This document shows positions 10,087 through 20,951 of a stretch of 64,000 bases of DNA, in pieces (the stretch's first letter is position 1; each line of letters begins with the position of its first letter). The stretch is from Sequoia sempervirens (Eukaryota; Streptophyta; Pinopsida; Cupressales; Cupressaceae). The stretch lies in NCBI GenBank assembly GCA_007258455.2, contig VDFB02275553.1:1-64000 (forward strand), given 5' to 3'. The notes beneath the pieces are model-generated. The model saw only the letters and a program-made list of their open reading frames with translations, did no database searches and had not been told where the DNA came from. Position numbers and translations under genes: made by a program.

Positions 10087-11550
10087 TGGTGCAGGAGCAC
10101 CCAAAATACAAGCATAAATTTTAATATAATGTTTTTAATCTTTTTGTTTTGTTGTGTACGGTCTAATACACCATTGATAAGGTGTAAGGGGACCCTCTTA
10201 AAGCTTAGGTTTAATTTGGAATAAATTAGGAATCATTTGGTAGGCGTTTCCTTAGATTTTGGGAAAATTCGAAAACACAGTGTGTTTTCAAACGCGAGTT
10301 TTTTGGCCACTTTTGAGCTCGGATTTTTAACCTAACTGATTTTTTTCGGTTTGGGAAGAAGGAGCCCGAAATTTTGAGCAGATTAGTGGTCTTTTGATGA
10401 TGGCAGTTTCTGGAGAATAGAAAAGAAAATCAGTTTTAGCGTGCATTTACCATTTTCCCTGTTTTCTTTTATTGCGTTCTGCAAGATAATGTGTTGACTA
10501 CTAGTTTTTAAATGTTTAGCATGTAATGAAGTTGTTTTAAAAACATTGTATCAGCGTAGGAACTGTATTATATTCATTTCAGAGTTAGTATTTGCTGTGT
10601 CTTTCTTTAAATTTTAGTTTTGACTGGTAAAGATAGGATAATGGAGTTTTAGCAGCATTACCACTGTCCTCAAGCATGAGTTCATTGGAAATGAAGCTAG
10701 ACTCCATTGCTGTACATAAAATAGAAGTAGGAAACTGTAGAATATTGGATGGCATGCAAAGAGACTAGTTCCTAGGCGAGCATTGATGCCCGGTTAGGAA
10801 AAGAACATTGTTTTGCACAACTCCAACGCAGGGGTGATGAAATCTATTCAATACAGTTTGAATAAAGATTGCAGGGATCTTTTAAGGGTATGACAAGAGG
10901 CGTGAGTCATTGGTATTTCAATTTGGTGGTTGTAGGATTGAGGACAGTTCTTTAAATGTCCAAGAAAAGGCTGGAAAGCTCTAAAATGCATTGAAATCAG
11001 CTTTAACCCTGTATATGGCAGAGAGGGTCAGAATTCGTGTAAATCTTGGTGTGCTTCATATTTGAGCCAAGGTGTTTTCTTGTTTTTCTTTGAGTATCCA
11101 CAGAGCTGAAAGGTGAAATAACCTCATACCCCGGTTAAAAAGCTAAATAGGGCTTATGGCTACAACCCCTCTTAAAACCCTAGGGTTTTTGAGGCAGCAA
11201 TAGATGAGAGATTGATTGTGCAAGGACAAGTAGACTATTGCCAGTGATTCTTAAGACAACTAAACAAATTCACACCCCTGCAACAAGGTTGGGAAGAATG
11301 GGAGATTGACTGGTCTTTAGTTGATTAAGGGCTAGTTAGAGCAAAGAAGAAAAGAAGCATCAAGAAATGCTTGATTCAGGCTTGATGAGCGTTTTGGGAT
11401 ATTGATAGCAGGGTTGGCAGCAAAGACCAGGGGTGCCAAATTGTTTTGGGAACCTATAGGTTTGGTGGAGGCAGCAACTCCAGGGGTTATCGAAAGTGAG
11501 ACCCAGAGCATTGAGTCAGTGAATGATTCAATCCAACTCTCGTTCTATCA
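10087..11550 (+). repeat. 3' LTR of the chromovirus
   Basis: 1,464 bp, same ends as the 5' LTR. It is followed directly by gtaaa, the second copy of the target duplication, and then by the remainder of the older solo LTR. Confidence 0.95.
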
Positions 11551-11737
11551 GTAAATCTCAGTTCAGATCCTGCAATCATGTTAGATAATATTGGAATAAT
11601 TATCAAACATATATAAATATCTGAACCATGTAAATACATAACTATTAAACTACACCATATCCATAATGCATAATGAGAGTTTAATCATAATAGGAATTGG
11701 ATGGGAAACATGATAAGTCCGCTCGAAGCTATCCCAG

Positions 11738-12097
11738 CTAAGCCCAAGAGCACGCAGCGTCTAACCAAGACAACCCACCTCTTGGCCCCAAGTGGCGGGA
11801 ACATCCAAACCAAGACAATTCCACCCTTGAGGTGGCCTACTTAGTGGATACACTTGTATCTGCTTTCCTTATCCATGCTACCTCGTCCATCCCTCTTATG
11901 ATTGAGACTCCTTGAATCCATCCCAACAACCAGTCATAGTTTGGCCTGATAGGATAGCCTTGAAAGGGTGCCTGTAAACTACTCAACCCATCTAAGCCCA
12001 AGAGCGCGCAATGTCTAACCAAGACAACCCGCCACTTGGCCCCAAGTGGCAGGAACATGCAAACCAAGACAATTCCACCCTTGGGGTGGGCTACTTA
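11738..12097 (+). repeat. Direct repeat inside the older solo LTR
   Basis: Two copies of a segment of about 106 bp (11738-11844 and 11992-12097) start ctaagcccaagagc and end ...tacttag, spaced 254 bp apart with about 10 differences. They contain cttggccccaagtgg, which is itself an inverted repeat. A related cttgaggtggcgtacttagg is found at about 26834 in the second member of the family. Confidence 0.85.
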
Positions 12098-12955
12098 GCA
12101 TGGGAGAGCCCGTAAACTGCATCTCCCTGATCGGCTTCCTACAACCTTACATTTGATTGATCATAGGATAAAGACATACATAAATCTATTCATATTCATA
12201 TTAAAGAATCTTAATTACTGATAAGGCTCAATAATAGCTGCAAGCATCATTATTGCATAATCGTGTTTATATATATATATATATATAGACTTCACAATAT
12301 ATTTCTGATAATAAAATTTTAATCCAGTAGACTTCTTATAATTGCTGATCCTTATTCCTTGTTTTCAATCTGCTTTCCAAAAAATATTACATTCCTTCCT
12401 TGATGCCCCTCTACTCATTCCTTCTTCTATCATTTATATCTTCATGTTTCCAAGGGAGACATCCTTTCACAAAGTTATTCTCGTATCCAAAGGAGGCATC
12501 TCTTTCTTCTGGATTATTCTTTATTAGATTTTAATTAATTAAAATATGGAATGACCTCCTTCAACATTAGGATATTCTTTAATTCATGATCAGTAATATT
12601 TCCTATTAAGGGTCACTTGCTTTCATATTAATTAATTGCTGGCTTTATATGAATCGCTGCTTTTATGGAACCATTGTTTTATCAATCTCCAACCTGGGCA
12701 CTTATTTTCCTTCATTCATTGCTGCTCTTAAGACCTGATCGCTACTTACAAACTTGGGTGCTAATTTATTTCTGATGTAGTCAGCTAAGGCTGAGAGGAG
12801 TCAGCTGCAGGTATGGATCGGCCAGCATAATGAAGTCGATGCTTATTTCATTTTTTTATCTCTTAATTCTGGTTCACCCTTATTCATATAGTCACTTAGG
12901 CATCATTATTATTTATAATTTAGTCTGTGATTTATTCTATTTCGGGGGCATGACA

Positions 12956-13499
12956 AAATCGAAAGTCACATTGTACCTAATATTACAACCTCATACATTT
13001 TCAAAATTCCTGTTTCTCCAAGTAGGAGGAAAAGTTCTTTATATCTTTCCCGTATTTAAATCGTAACTATATATATTAACAAATTTCCCTCCTATCTCAA
13101 ACTGAAATATACAAATGGAAGCAAAACACAAGTCTTCAAAGGCTTCTCAAGAGGAAAACTTCAATACCAAGTTGGTGAGCTTCAAGCTCCAACAAGAAAC
13201 TCATGGCCAATGGGAGATAGCTACCTTCTGACCATAGGGTAGCCTCAACTATCCACCCTCTAGCTTGGATAGGTTGCCCATGAATTGGGTTCACAATTTC
13301 CACACCTACAAACACAAGCAAGCCAAGGAAAACACAAAATGCATAAATACAACTCTCATAAATTTCTCACAATAAGAACCATTTCGTGGTTCTTGGAGAG
13401 GAAAGGAAGAGAAGTACAAACTTGAGAAGCTTTACCCATGGAGTTTCTGTCATTCCCAAGTTCAATCCCCATTTAAAAGTAAAACAAATGCCAAGCTCT
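12956..13499. other. Intron sequence without recognisable gene
   Basis: About 540 bp between the solo LTR and a tandem duplication. Short open frames on the minus strand match nothing I recognise. Confidence 0.4.
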
Positions 13500-14017
13500 G
13501 CAAGAATAGTATAGAAACCTTTTGATACAAAGCTATTTGATAATACTGAATCAAAAGATGGCAAGGACTTTAGAAATGTTTGTACAGCTTGAGTTTGGTT
13601 CTTTCTTATAGTCTTGCCACCATTGAAGGTTCAAAGATTTTCATCTATTGACTTTTTTCAGCTACATTATGTTTGATGTTGGGTAACAACTATATCCCCA
13701 CAATTTAAGCATAACTATTTTCAAACATAACACACTTGGACTTGGGTTGTCAGACAATTTGAGCATGACTTGAGTAGAATAGGCAAAATTTTAGTAACGA
13801 GGGAAGACATATAAGAATGGTATAGAAACCTTTTGATACAAAGTTATTTGATAATACTGTATCAAAAGATGGCAAGGAGTTTAGAAATCTTTGTACAGCT
13901 TAAGGTTAGTTCTTTCTTACAGTCTTGACACCATTGAAGGTTTAAAGATTTTCATCTATTGACTTATTTCAGCTACATTATGTTTGATGTTGGGTAACAA
14001 CTATATCCCCACAATGG
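13500..14017 (+). repeat. Two-copy direct repeat (about 205 bp, period 312 bp)
   Basis: The segment from tatagaaaccttttgata to ggtaacaactatatcccc occurs at about 13508-13700 and again at about 13820-14010 with roughly 6 percent difference. The intervening spacer is not repeated. It looks like an old local duplication in the intron and predates the copia insertion at 14128. Confidence 0.85.
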
Positions 14018-14599
14018 TAATAGTACTTGTAAAAGAGTTTGCTTTGTGCTTTCCCTATTTGTATGGGTTAGTCATTCTTATCAATGCTTTGAGATAGCAG
14101 TAGGAAACAACGCTTTTTGACAGAGTTTGAAACGGAGCAAAACCAGAGAGATTTCAAATATTCGTTGTATTAACTAGAAGTGAAAAGCTTCATAAATAGA
14201 ATACAAAGGAGATGTTTCCCAAAATAGCGTTACACTAATAGAAACATCAACGGAAGACAAAAAATAGCAAGAAATCAAAGACGGCTAATTTACAAGAACG
14301 TTACAAGTAGTGTTACGGGACTCGCCTAGACTCACTAGGACTCGGCAAGTCGCGAGTTGAGTCACCCTGGCCGAGTCCTGGGGGCTCGGACTCGGACTCA
14401 GCCGAGTCCTATGGACTCTCCGGACTCGCCGAGTCCAGGCGAGTCCCAACTCCAGGACTCGGCAACAGGAAGGGTTTGAAAAGTGCAAAAAATTACATGA
14501 AATTTAAAGTTTTGTTTTTTTTTTACTTATTGTGAATGCAAAATGATGTACGCCATGAAGGTTTGTATGGTTTTGGAGGTCTTAATTTGGGCTTGGTGA

Positions 14600-14890
14600 C
14601 GGGGACTCTGCCCCTTAACCCCGGGACCCCACTGGGGGCGCTGCCCCTCGACCCCACTGGGGGCACTGCCCCCAGACCCCTGCAAGGGGCACTGCGCCTT
14701 GACCTCATTGGGGGTGCTGCCCCCAAACCCCTGCAATGGGCGTTGCCCCTTGACCCCATTGGGGGCGTTGCCCCCAGACCCTTGCAAGGGACGCTACCCC
14801 TTGACCCCTCTGGGGGCGCTGCCCCTCAACCCCATTAGAGGCACTATGCCTAGACCCCCACAAAGGGCACTACCCCTCAACCCCATTAAG
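14600..14890 (+). repeat. GC-rich minisatellite, about 52-bp unit
   Basis: Five or so imperfect copies of a unit built from CCCAGACCCCTGCAAGGGG, then CGCTGCCCCTTGACCCC, then ATTGGGGGCGCTGCC. Each unit holds two short inverted repeats (CCCC...GGGG), so the array can form stacked hairpins. It stands out sharply from the AT-rich surroundings. The same array occurs in copy 2 of the element (29110-29345). Open frames across it on both strands are a by-product of composition. Confidence 0.9.
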
Positions 14891-14904
14891 GCAATTTCCC
14901 TGAT

Positions 14905-15545
14905 ACTTGAGATTATGGCTACTACATCATCCAAGACCTATCTTAAACACATTCGTAGGAAGGATACAAGCTCCTTTGAGCCATAGACTTCTAGTTATTG
15001 TTTTGAATCTTTTGATATGTCATATCTGTTTGGAACATTTGATGTCATGGATTTCATATTCCATGAGTTTTGTATACATTTGAGTCTTTGACTATATATC
15101 TAAGTGTGCTATTTCCTTGAGCAGCTCAGCTACAATTTGTGTTTATACTTATATGATCGATGTATACTTGTGTTAGTGATGAGGACCTTGATTGGGCAGA
15201 TAAAGAGGTTGAGGCTATAGCCATGGCAGAGGAGGAGGCTAAAGCATGGGTAAACACATCCACAACTAATGTTGGTGAGGGTGGCATGGAGTCACAAGCA
15301 GAGACTATGGCTATAGTTGCTACATCATTTATGACCCACCTTAGATGCCTTCGTAGGAAGGATGCAGACTCCTTTGAGCCATAGACTTGTAGTTATTGTT
15401 TTGATATTTCATATTTGTTTGGAACATTTGATGTCATGGATTTCATATTCCATGAGTTTTGTATATATTTGACTATAATTTTATATATCTAAGTGTGTTA
15501 TTTCCTTCAATAGCTCAACTACAATTTGTGTACTTTATACTTATG
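14905..15545 (+). repeat. Internal direct duplication in hAT-like copy 1
   Basis: A segment of about 245 bp recurs: 14905-15150 and 15300-15545 share cattcgtaggaaggat / ccttcgtaggaaggat, then tcctttgagccatagact, then catggatttcatattccatg. Copy 2 of the element (29630-29840) carries only one version. Confidence 0.85.
15160..15384 (+). pseudogene. Short open frame in hAT-like element, possible transposase tail
   Basis: 75 codons containing EDLDWADKEVEAIAMAEEEA and ending RRKDADSFEP. The acidic DLDWAD stretch near a C-terminus is reminiscent of tails of plant hAT transposases, but no dimerisation domain is present and I cannot confirm homology. The terminal sequence is repeated upstream at 14940-14985 by the internal duplication. 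Probably a relic, not a gene. Confidence 0.3.
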
Positions 15546-15774
15546 TGATCAAATTTGCTTCTATTTAATGATGTTATTGTGTCTTTAAGGTTTATTCAAT
15601 AAAGGATGCTTGAAACAAATTTTAACTTCTTAAAAATCTCTAAATTTCTAGGGTTTTTTCATTTTGCCGAGTCTGCACCGAGTCCCAAGTCACCCTAGCC
15701 GAGTCTGAGGTGAGTCCGAGTCTCGTTACTATGGTTACAAGTGATTGAGCATTAATTAATTACTAAATATAATT

Positions 15775-17190
15775 TTAATTCCCTCCCTTAATGCTCAATC
15801 TATCAATTACACCAAGATGCCCCCTAAATTTGACAAACTTATTCGGGCTCAGAGACTTGGTGAGAATATCGACAGTTTGATCCTCTGTCGGAACATACTG
15901 CAATACCACTGATCCATCTTTGACAAGCTGGCAAATGAAATGACAGTGAAGCTCAACATGCTTTGTCCTTTCATGGAAGACTAGAGTTTTGGCTAGTTTG
16001 AGCACCCATTGATTGTCATAGTACAAGGGGGAAGGCCTTGCTTGAGACATTTGCATGCCCAAAAGCACCCTTCGAAGGCAAACTGCCTCACAAGCTACTT
16101 CAACAGTTCCTCGATATTCAGCTTCAATCGAGGAAAGAGCCACTACTTGTTGCTTCTTGCTGGTTCATGTAACTGCACCTGTACCCAAACTGAATACATA
16201 CTCTATAGTAGACTTTTTGTCATCAACAAAACTTGCCCAATCTGAGTTTGTATAACCAATCAGCTTAGGATCTTTGCACCTTCCATACAGAATGCCAAAG
16301 TCGGAAGTGCCTTTCACATATCTCAACACACGCTTCGCTACAACCCAATGTTCAGCTTTAGGGGCTGTCATGAAGCAAGAGATGTAGTTCAGTGCAAAAC
16401 TAAGATCAAGTCTAGTAGTAGTGAGATAAATGAGGCTTCCTACTAGTTGCCTGAATGCGGATTCATTTTCCATAGGCGAATCTGATTTTGTTGATAGTTT
16501 GAGCCCTTTCTCCATAGGTGTTGATACAGTTTTGCAGTCACTCATTCTGAACTTATCAAGCAAACTGCGAGCATACTTAGATTGAGAAATGAAGATGCTG
16601 TCAGTTGTCTGCCAAACCTCAACACCGAGACAATAATGAAGTCCCAAATCTGTCATGTCAAATGATTGATTGAGATTGTGTTTTATCTCCTCAATCAAAT
16701 GTTCTGAGCTACCAGTAATGATAAGGTCATCAACATAGACAACAAACACAAGAATATCATCACCAAACCATTTGACATACATATTTGAGACAGAAGGGCT
16801 TCTTTGAAAACCATGATCAGTAAGGTACTTATCAATTTTCATGTACCATGCCCGTGGAGCCTGTTTAAGGCTATAGAGTGCTTTCACAAGTCTACAAACT
16901 TGATGTTCTTTACTAGGAACCTTGAGACCCGGAGGCTGTGTCATATAGACTTCTTCCTGTAGATCACCATTGAGAAACACACTCTTGATGTCCATTTGAT
17001 AGACTTTCACTGGGCTACTGTAGCGAAGACAAGCCGAATAGTACTTTTTTTGGCTGTAGGAGCAAAAGTCTCCTCATAGTCAATGCCCTCTGTCTATGAG
17101 AACCCTTTGGCTACTAATCGAGCCTTATACTTGTCAAGGGTTCCATCAGCCTTGTACTTAACTTTATACACCCATTTGCAGCCAATGGGC
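15775..17190 (-). pseudogene. Copia reverse transcriptase and RNase H, decayed
   Basis: On the minus strand the RT frame (17010-16165) reads VYQMDIKSVFLNGDLQEEVY, then ALYSLKQAPRAWY, then YVDD at 16727-16738, then DLGLHYCLGVEV. This is a nearly complete copia RT; its beginning (17190-17010) is interrupted by stops. RNase H follows at 16143-15775 with ALSSIEAEYRG, KHVELHCHFI and VDILTKSL. One stop separates the two frames. The order and motifs are diagnostic of Ty1/copia. The catalytic Asp pair of RT is preserved, but the polyprotein is not translatable as a whole. Confidence 0.93.
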
Positions 17191-19000
17191 TTCTTCTCAG
17201 GTGGAAGATGAGAAAGGACCCAAGTGTTATTCTTCAGAGGCTATGATGTTCAGCTTCCATAGCCTATTCCCACTTAGGTATGCCTTTAGCCTTGGAATAT
17301 GTTTGAGGCTCAGAGATGATGTGCAAATTGGCCACGAGAGCAAAATTAACAGTTATTTATTGCTTGCTCTTTTTTTGAGCAGTTCTACCCTCAATCAATT
17401 CATCATTATGAAGATCACTAATGGTTTTAGCATACCATTTAGGCCAGAGAGTAGAAGTACCAATGTCTGAAACAGTTGGAACATCACCAGGTGTGGCTGG
17501 TACATAATCAATGGGATTAGGATCCAAATTGCCCTAAGGAGGGGCAGGTGGTGGAATATTTTGCTGAGGTGGCTGCTCAACTGCAGAATCCCTCCCATCA
17601 TGTGAAGCTAGGGGAAGACAAACACCTAATTCAGAAGCTTTTGGAGGCTGATCCTCAAGATTCACAAAAGTAGAAGATTGAAAGAAAGGCTTAGTAGTTT
17701 CATCAACCACAACATCACGATTGAAGATAAGACGATTTGTATCTACATCAATCAGCTTGTATGCTTTATGATTCTCACTGTAACTAGTGAACATGAGTTT
17801 CTAGCTTTTGGAATCCAACTTAGTGCTCTTGGCATCTGGAATCCAAACATGAGTAGTAGAGCCAAAAACTTTCAAGTGGCTGATCTGGGGCTTATGACCA
17901 GACCAGGCTTCTTCAGGAGTCATCTTCTTAACCGCATGAGTTGGAGATCGGTTCAGAAGATAAACAACAGTTTAAACTGCTTCAACCCAGTATTTTTTAG
18001 GAACATGTCTATGCTCCAACAGAGAACGAGCCATTTCAGTGATGGTGCAATTCCTATGTTCAACGACACCATTCTACCTGTGGGGCGTATGGTGTGGTGA
18101 GTTGGTGCTTAATGCCATGTGCAACACAAAATGTGGAGAAATCAGAAGAACAAAATTCCCCCGCCATTATCAGACCTAAGAGTAACTAATGGAGAACCTG
18201 ACTCTTTTTCAATTAAGGCCTTATACTGTTGAAAAATACCAAACACATCTGATTTGTTTTTCAAAAAATACACCCATATTTTTTTGTTGAAATCATCAAC
18301 AAATAATAGAAAATACCTGCAATCGGTAACTGAAGAAGTATTTGTTGGACCACATAAATCAGCATGAACCAATTGTAATACCTTGGAAGCTCGCCATGAG
18401 TCACCATTTGAAAATGGGGTCCGGTGTTGTTTTCCAGCCTGACAAGCCTCACATACTCCATGATTCTGAGTTTAAATTGCAAGGAGGCCACCAACCAAAT
18501 CATCACGAGCTAATTGAGAGAGATATTGCATGTTTAGGTGCCTATAACGTTGATGCTAGAGACTGTTGATGGATGTATCCTGGCTGCCATAGCATGCTCT
18601 TGAGAATCACCAGAGTCAACGAGTCTATAAAGACCATGATCCTCAAGGCCCTGAACAACTGTGGTGCGTGTCTCTTTGTCAACAATGTTGCAAGTGTGCA
18701 TGCTGAAAATGATATCCAATTGAGGAGAGCGTGTCATAATCTGATTGACAGAAAGAAGGTTCAGCTCCATGCTAGGTACGAAGTATACATCGAGAAAAAT
18801 TAAATTTCTCCCTCTAGAATGAATCTGCACGTTTCCCTTAAAGACAACAGTATACTCCTCGCCTCCTCCAAAGATAACAGAGTCTCTGAAGGGCGTGTAC
18901 TCAATAAACCAATCTCGACGATGAGTGAAATGTTGAGAAGCAGCTGAATCAATGTACCAGGTAGAGGATTTCACAGGATCTGCTGGACTCTTGGCCATGA
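17190..19000 (-). pseudogene. Copia protease and integrase, decayed
   Basis: Minus strand: the protease has WYIDSAASQHFT near 18950, followed by a copia pre-integrase segment that should contain the HHCC finger. The integrase core is recognisable from HADLCGPTNTSS through FVDDFNKK and LRSDNGGG at about 18370-18150, then the HTPHRQNGVVEHRN motif near 18070. A linker to RT has VFGSTTHVWIPDAKS near 17840 and an acidic, proline-rich stretch near 17700-17530. At least eight stops break the frame. The DDE residues can still be traced. Confidence 0.9.
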
Positions 19001-19019
19001 GGGCATAAAACGCAAACTC

Positions 19020-19868
19020 TTTCTACTCAGTGTGCTCTGCAACATTAGCTTTAGGCTTCGACTCTCCTTGCTTGTTTTGTTCAGAAGCCAAGTGTTTCCG
19101 GAAATCTTTCTTCATGTGACCATACTTGTGGCAATAATTGCACTAAACATTCTTCTTTTTGGAAGAATCTGAAGATTGCGCTTGATTGGTTTGCTGAGAG
19201 GGCTGATTTTTGCCCTTATTCTTTTGAATGGTCTTGGCAGGAAATTCCTGCTAAGTGGAGGACGGACTAGCACCGCTACCGAACTATTGTTTCCAACTAT
19301 CCTGCTGCAAAAGTATGGTGCAAAGATCTGAAAACTCCAAATCAACATTAGCTGAAGTAATGTTGAGAGTTTTGATAAAATGCTCGTAAGATTTTGGTAG
19401 ACTTTTCAGAGTGATGACTACCATATCTTCTTCCTCCATTTTCCGACCAATAGCCTCGACTTGATCATGGATGTCTTTGATTTTGGTCAAGTGTGCCTGC
19501 AAAATTGTCTTCTCATCCATCATGATGGAAAACAACATGTTCTTTAGAAAGAACGCATGGCTTTTGTCGGAAGTTTCATGAAGATCTTTCAGATGATCCC
19601 AAATCTCTTTTGCTGATTTATCAAACGGAACTTGAGGCAGCTGATCATCAGTGACAGACAGTTTAATGAGCATCACCGCTTCACAATTTTATTCATCAAA
19701 CTTTTCTTGGTCTTTATCACCCGATGCAGGTTGAACCTTTTTACCCAGAATAATCTGGTCAAGGCAGCGATATTCAAAGATTGTCATCATTCGCTGTTTC
19801 GAGGTGTTGTAATTGTGGCTATTAAACTTCTGACTGCCCTCCAACATAATATGAGATAAGGAGGCCAT
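19020..19868 (-). pseudogene. Copia gag with damaged zinc knuckle
   Basis: It starts MASLSHIMLEGSQKFNSHNY at 19868. After an internal stop near 19690 the frame continues (19676-19284) with LPQVPFDKSAKEIWDHL and TLKSLPKSYEHFI, the typical copia capsid domain. The CCHC box near 19140-19095 reads CNYCHKYGHMKKDF, so its last Cys is Phe, and a stop sits just in front of it. The product would be truncated and unable to form a normal zinc knuckle. Confidence 0.9.
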
Positions 19869-19996
19869 TTGTCACAGAATCCAACAAATAAGAGGAACGA
19901 AACCCCACAAATGTAGGAATTTGTCAGATAATGAAGGCACAAAACCCGAGGTTTCTTGAAGCGCACAAATGGGAGCAGAATAGCCACACTACAGAC

Positions 19997-20951
19997 CATA
20001 GAAGCATAAATCTGCAAAAAATCGCAAAAATCGCGATTTTTAAAAAATCTGCACTGCTCCCGATTTTTTCCCCCAAAAAATCCCGATTTTTTGGGTTTTG
20101 TTGACCCTGCGAAAAATCGTTGAAAATCGCGTTGAAATCGTATTAAAATCGAGATAAAATCGTCAAAAAATCGGCAAAAAATCGTAAAAAAACGTAACCC
20201 TAAAAAGCGCCACAAAAAACCCTAAAAAAACATGTTTTTGGGATAAATGTGCGTCGCCATTTTATTAACTTCATTCTCTGCAACTAAGACGACATGTTTT
20301 CGTGCTGCGACTGGAGGGTGTGCGTTTTTTGCTCGCCGAAAATCCTCACGCGACCTGCGACCTGCGACCTGCGACCAGACTGTTGTTGCCGCCAATCATC
20401 TTCGATTCTTCAGGCGACCAGATAGGCAACTCAAATTTCCTCAAATTTCCTCTCTATATTCCTGGCCCTACCTGCGTATTGAAATTTTCGGGCTGTGTAC
20501 CATATGCAATTAAAATTATATAATTAAATAAATTTATTAAATAATATTTTAGTCACCGCAGTGTTCTATTATAGTTTATTTGAAAATTTAAAATGAACTT
20601 AAATTATATAATTAAATAAATTTATTAAATAATATTTTATGAAATATAGTATATGATATAATTAAATAAATTTATTAAATAATATATGTAAATATTAAAT
20701 AAATTAAGTTTTTTAGAAAGCACAAGTTATATTATTAATTTTCATGTTTAAAATGAACTTAAATTATGTAATAAAATAAATTATTAAATAATATTTTCTA
20801 AAATATAGTATATTATATGTTTCTACATTTTTTTATATTTTTTTTAAAATCCGATTTTTGCCCCATTTTTTCCCGATTTTTTCACGATTTTTCAAAAAAT
20901 CCTGATTTTTTGGTTTGCCGATTTTTTCCCCAAACGATTTATGCTGCTATG
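19997..20951. mobile_element. Non-autonomous hAT element with AATCG subterminal arrays
   Basis: 955 bp flanked by a perfect 8-bp duplication ctacagac (19989-19996 and 20952-20959). Terminal inverted repeats are CATAGAAGCATAAATC and CATAGCAGCATAAATC. Both ends are packed with AAAATCG / CGATTTT motifs for 200 and 90 bp, a layout matching transposase-binding arrays of hAT elements. The middle holds a GACCTGC triplet repeat (about 20358-20378) and an AT-rich quasi-tandem block (20510-20825). It lacks transposase. It is inserted in the untranslated leader of the copia element. Confidence 0.9.
20510..20825 (+). repeat. AT-rich imperfect tandem block inside the hAT element
   Basis: Several copies of a module around taattaaataaatttatta / aataatattt, 80-110 bp apart, with aaaatgaacttaaatta appearing twice. 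It resembles a decayed tandem repeat. Confidence 0.75.

Larger units (their letters stand above)
4002..11550 (+). mobile_element. Full-length Ty3/gypsy chromovirus with both LTRs
   Basis: A complete LTR retrotransposon of 7,549 bp. It has two 1,464-bp LTRs (4002-5465, 10087-11550), a perfect 5-bp target duplication gtaaa (3997-4001 and 11551-11555), a Met-initiator-type primer-binding site, gag and pol frames, and a polypurine tract against the 3' LTR. Domain order protease, RT, RNase H, integrase, chromodomain identifies a chromovirus. LTR similarity over most of their length shows a fairly recent insertion, but gag is frameshifted and RT carries an in-frame gap, so this copy is probably not autonomous. 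It sits inside an older solo LTR, in the sense direction of the proteasome gene. Confidence 0.95.
3898..12955 (+). mobile_element. Solo-LTR-like unit (TGTAATGTCCCC family), split by a chromovirus
   Basis: The unit starts TGTAATGTCCCC at 3898 and ends GGGGGCATGACA at 12955. It is flanked by a perfect 5-bp duplication aaatc (3893-3897 and 12956-12960). Removing the chromovirus at 4002-11550 and one copy of its target duplication leaves about 1,504 bp. No coding region, primer-binding site or second terminal copy is visible, so a solo LTR is the simplest reading. The ends form an imperfect inverted repeat longer than the usual TG/CA (TGTAATGTCCCC against TGTCATGCCCCC). A second member lies at 22857-28067. 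Strand is arbitrary. Confidence 0.82.
14308..15733. mobile_element. hAT-like non-autonomous DNA transposon, GACTCG family, copy 1
   Basis: Inserted in the copia LTR and flanked by gttacaag (14300-14307 and 15734-15741), an exact 8-bp target duplication that matches the empty site in the right LTR (extendable to 9 bp). The ends form a 17-bp imperfect inverted repeat: TAGTGTTACGGGACTCG against CATAGTAACGAGACTCG. About 150 bp inside the left end and 70 bp inside the right end are dense in GACTCG/CGAGTC motifs, like the subterminal transposase-binding arrays of hAT elements. The 8-bp duplication and ends favour hAT; if the duplication is 9 bp, Mutator-like is the alternative. No transposase domain survives. 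Confidence 0.8.
14128..15779 (-). repeat. 3' LTR of the copia element, split by a hAT-like insertion
   Basis: 14128-14307 and about 15742-15779 together match the right LTR (21638-21855). The gap is the inserted 1.43-kb element. A minus-strand polypurine tract (+ strand ccctccctta at 15781-15790) follows. Confidence 0.88.

Noticed and set aside
14527..14986. Open frames on both strands rich in Pro, Leu and Gly
   Set aside because: They come from the GC-rich minisatellite, which lacks stops by composition. The same occurs at 29059-29340.
14300..15742. Mutator-like classification of the GACTCG element
   Set aside because: A 9-bp duplication is possible (gttacaagt), but the 8-bp reading gives symmetrical 17-bp ends that start like hAT elements. 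I keep hAT-like as the preferred call, not as certain.
19787..20215. 142-codon minus-strand frame rich in Phe and Arg
   Set aside because: It is a translation of the AATCG subterminal array of the hAT element plus flanking copia leader.
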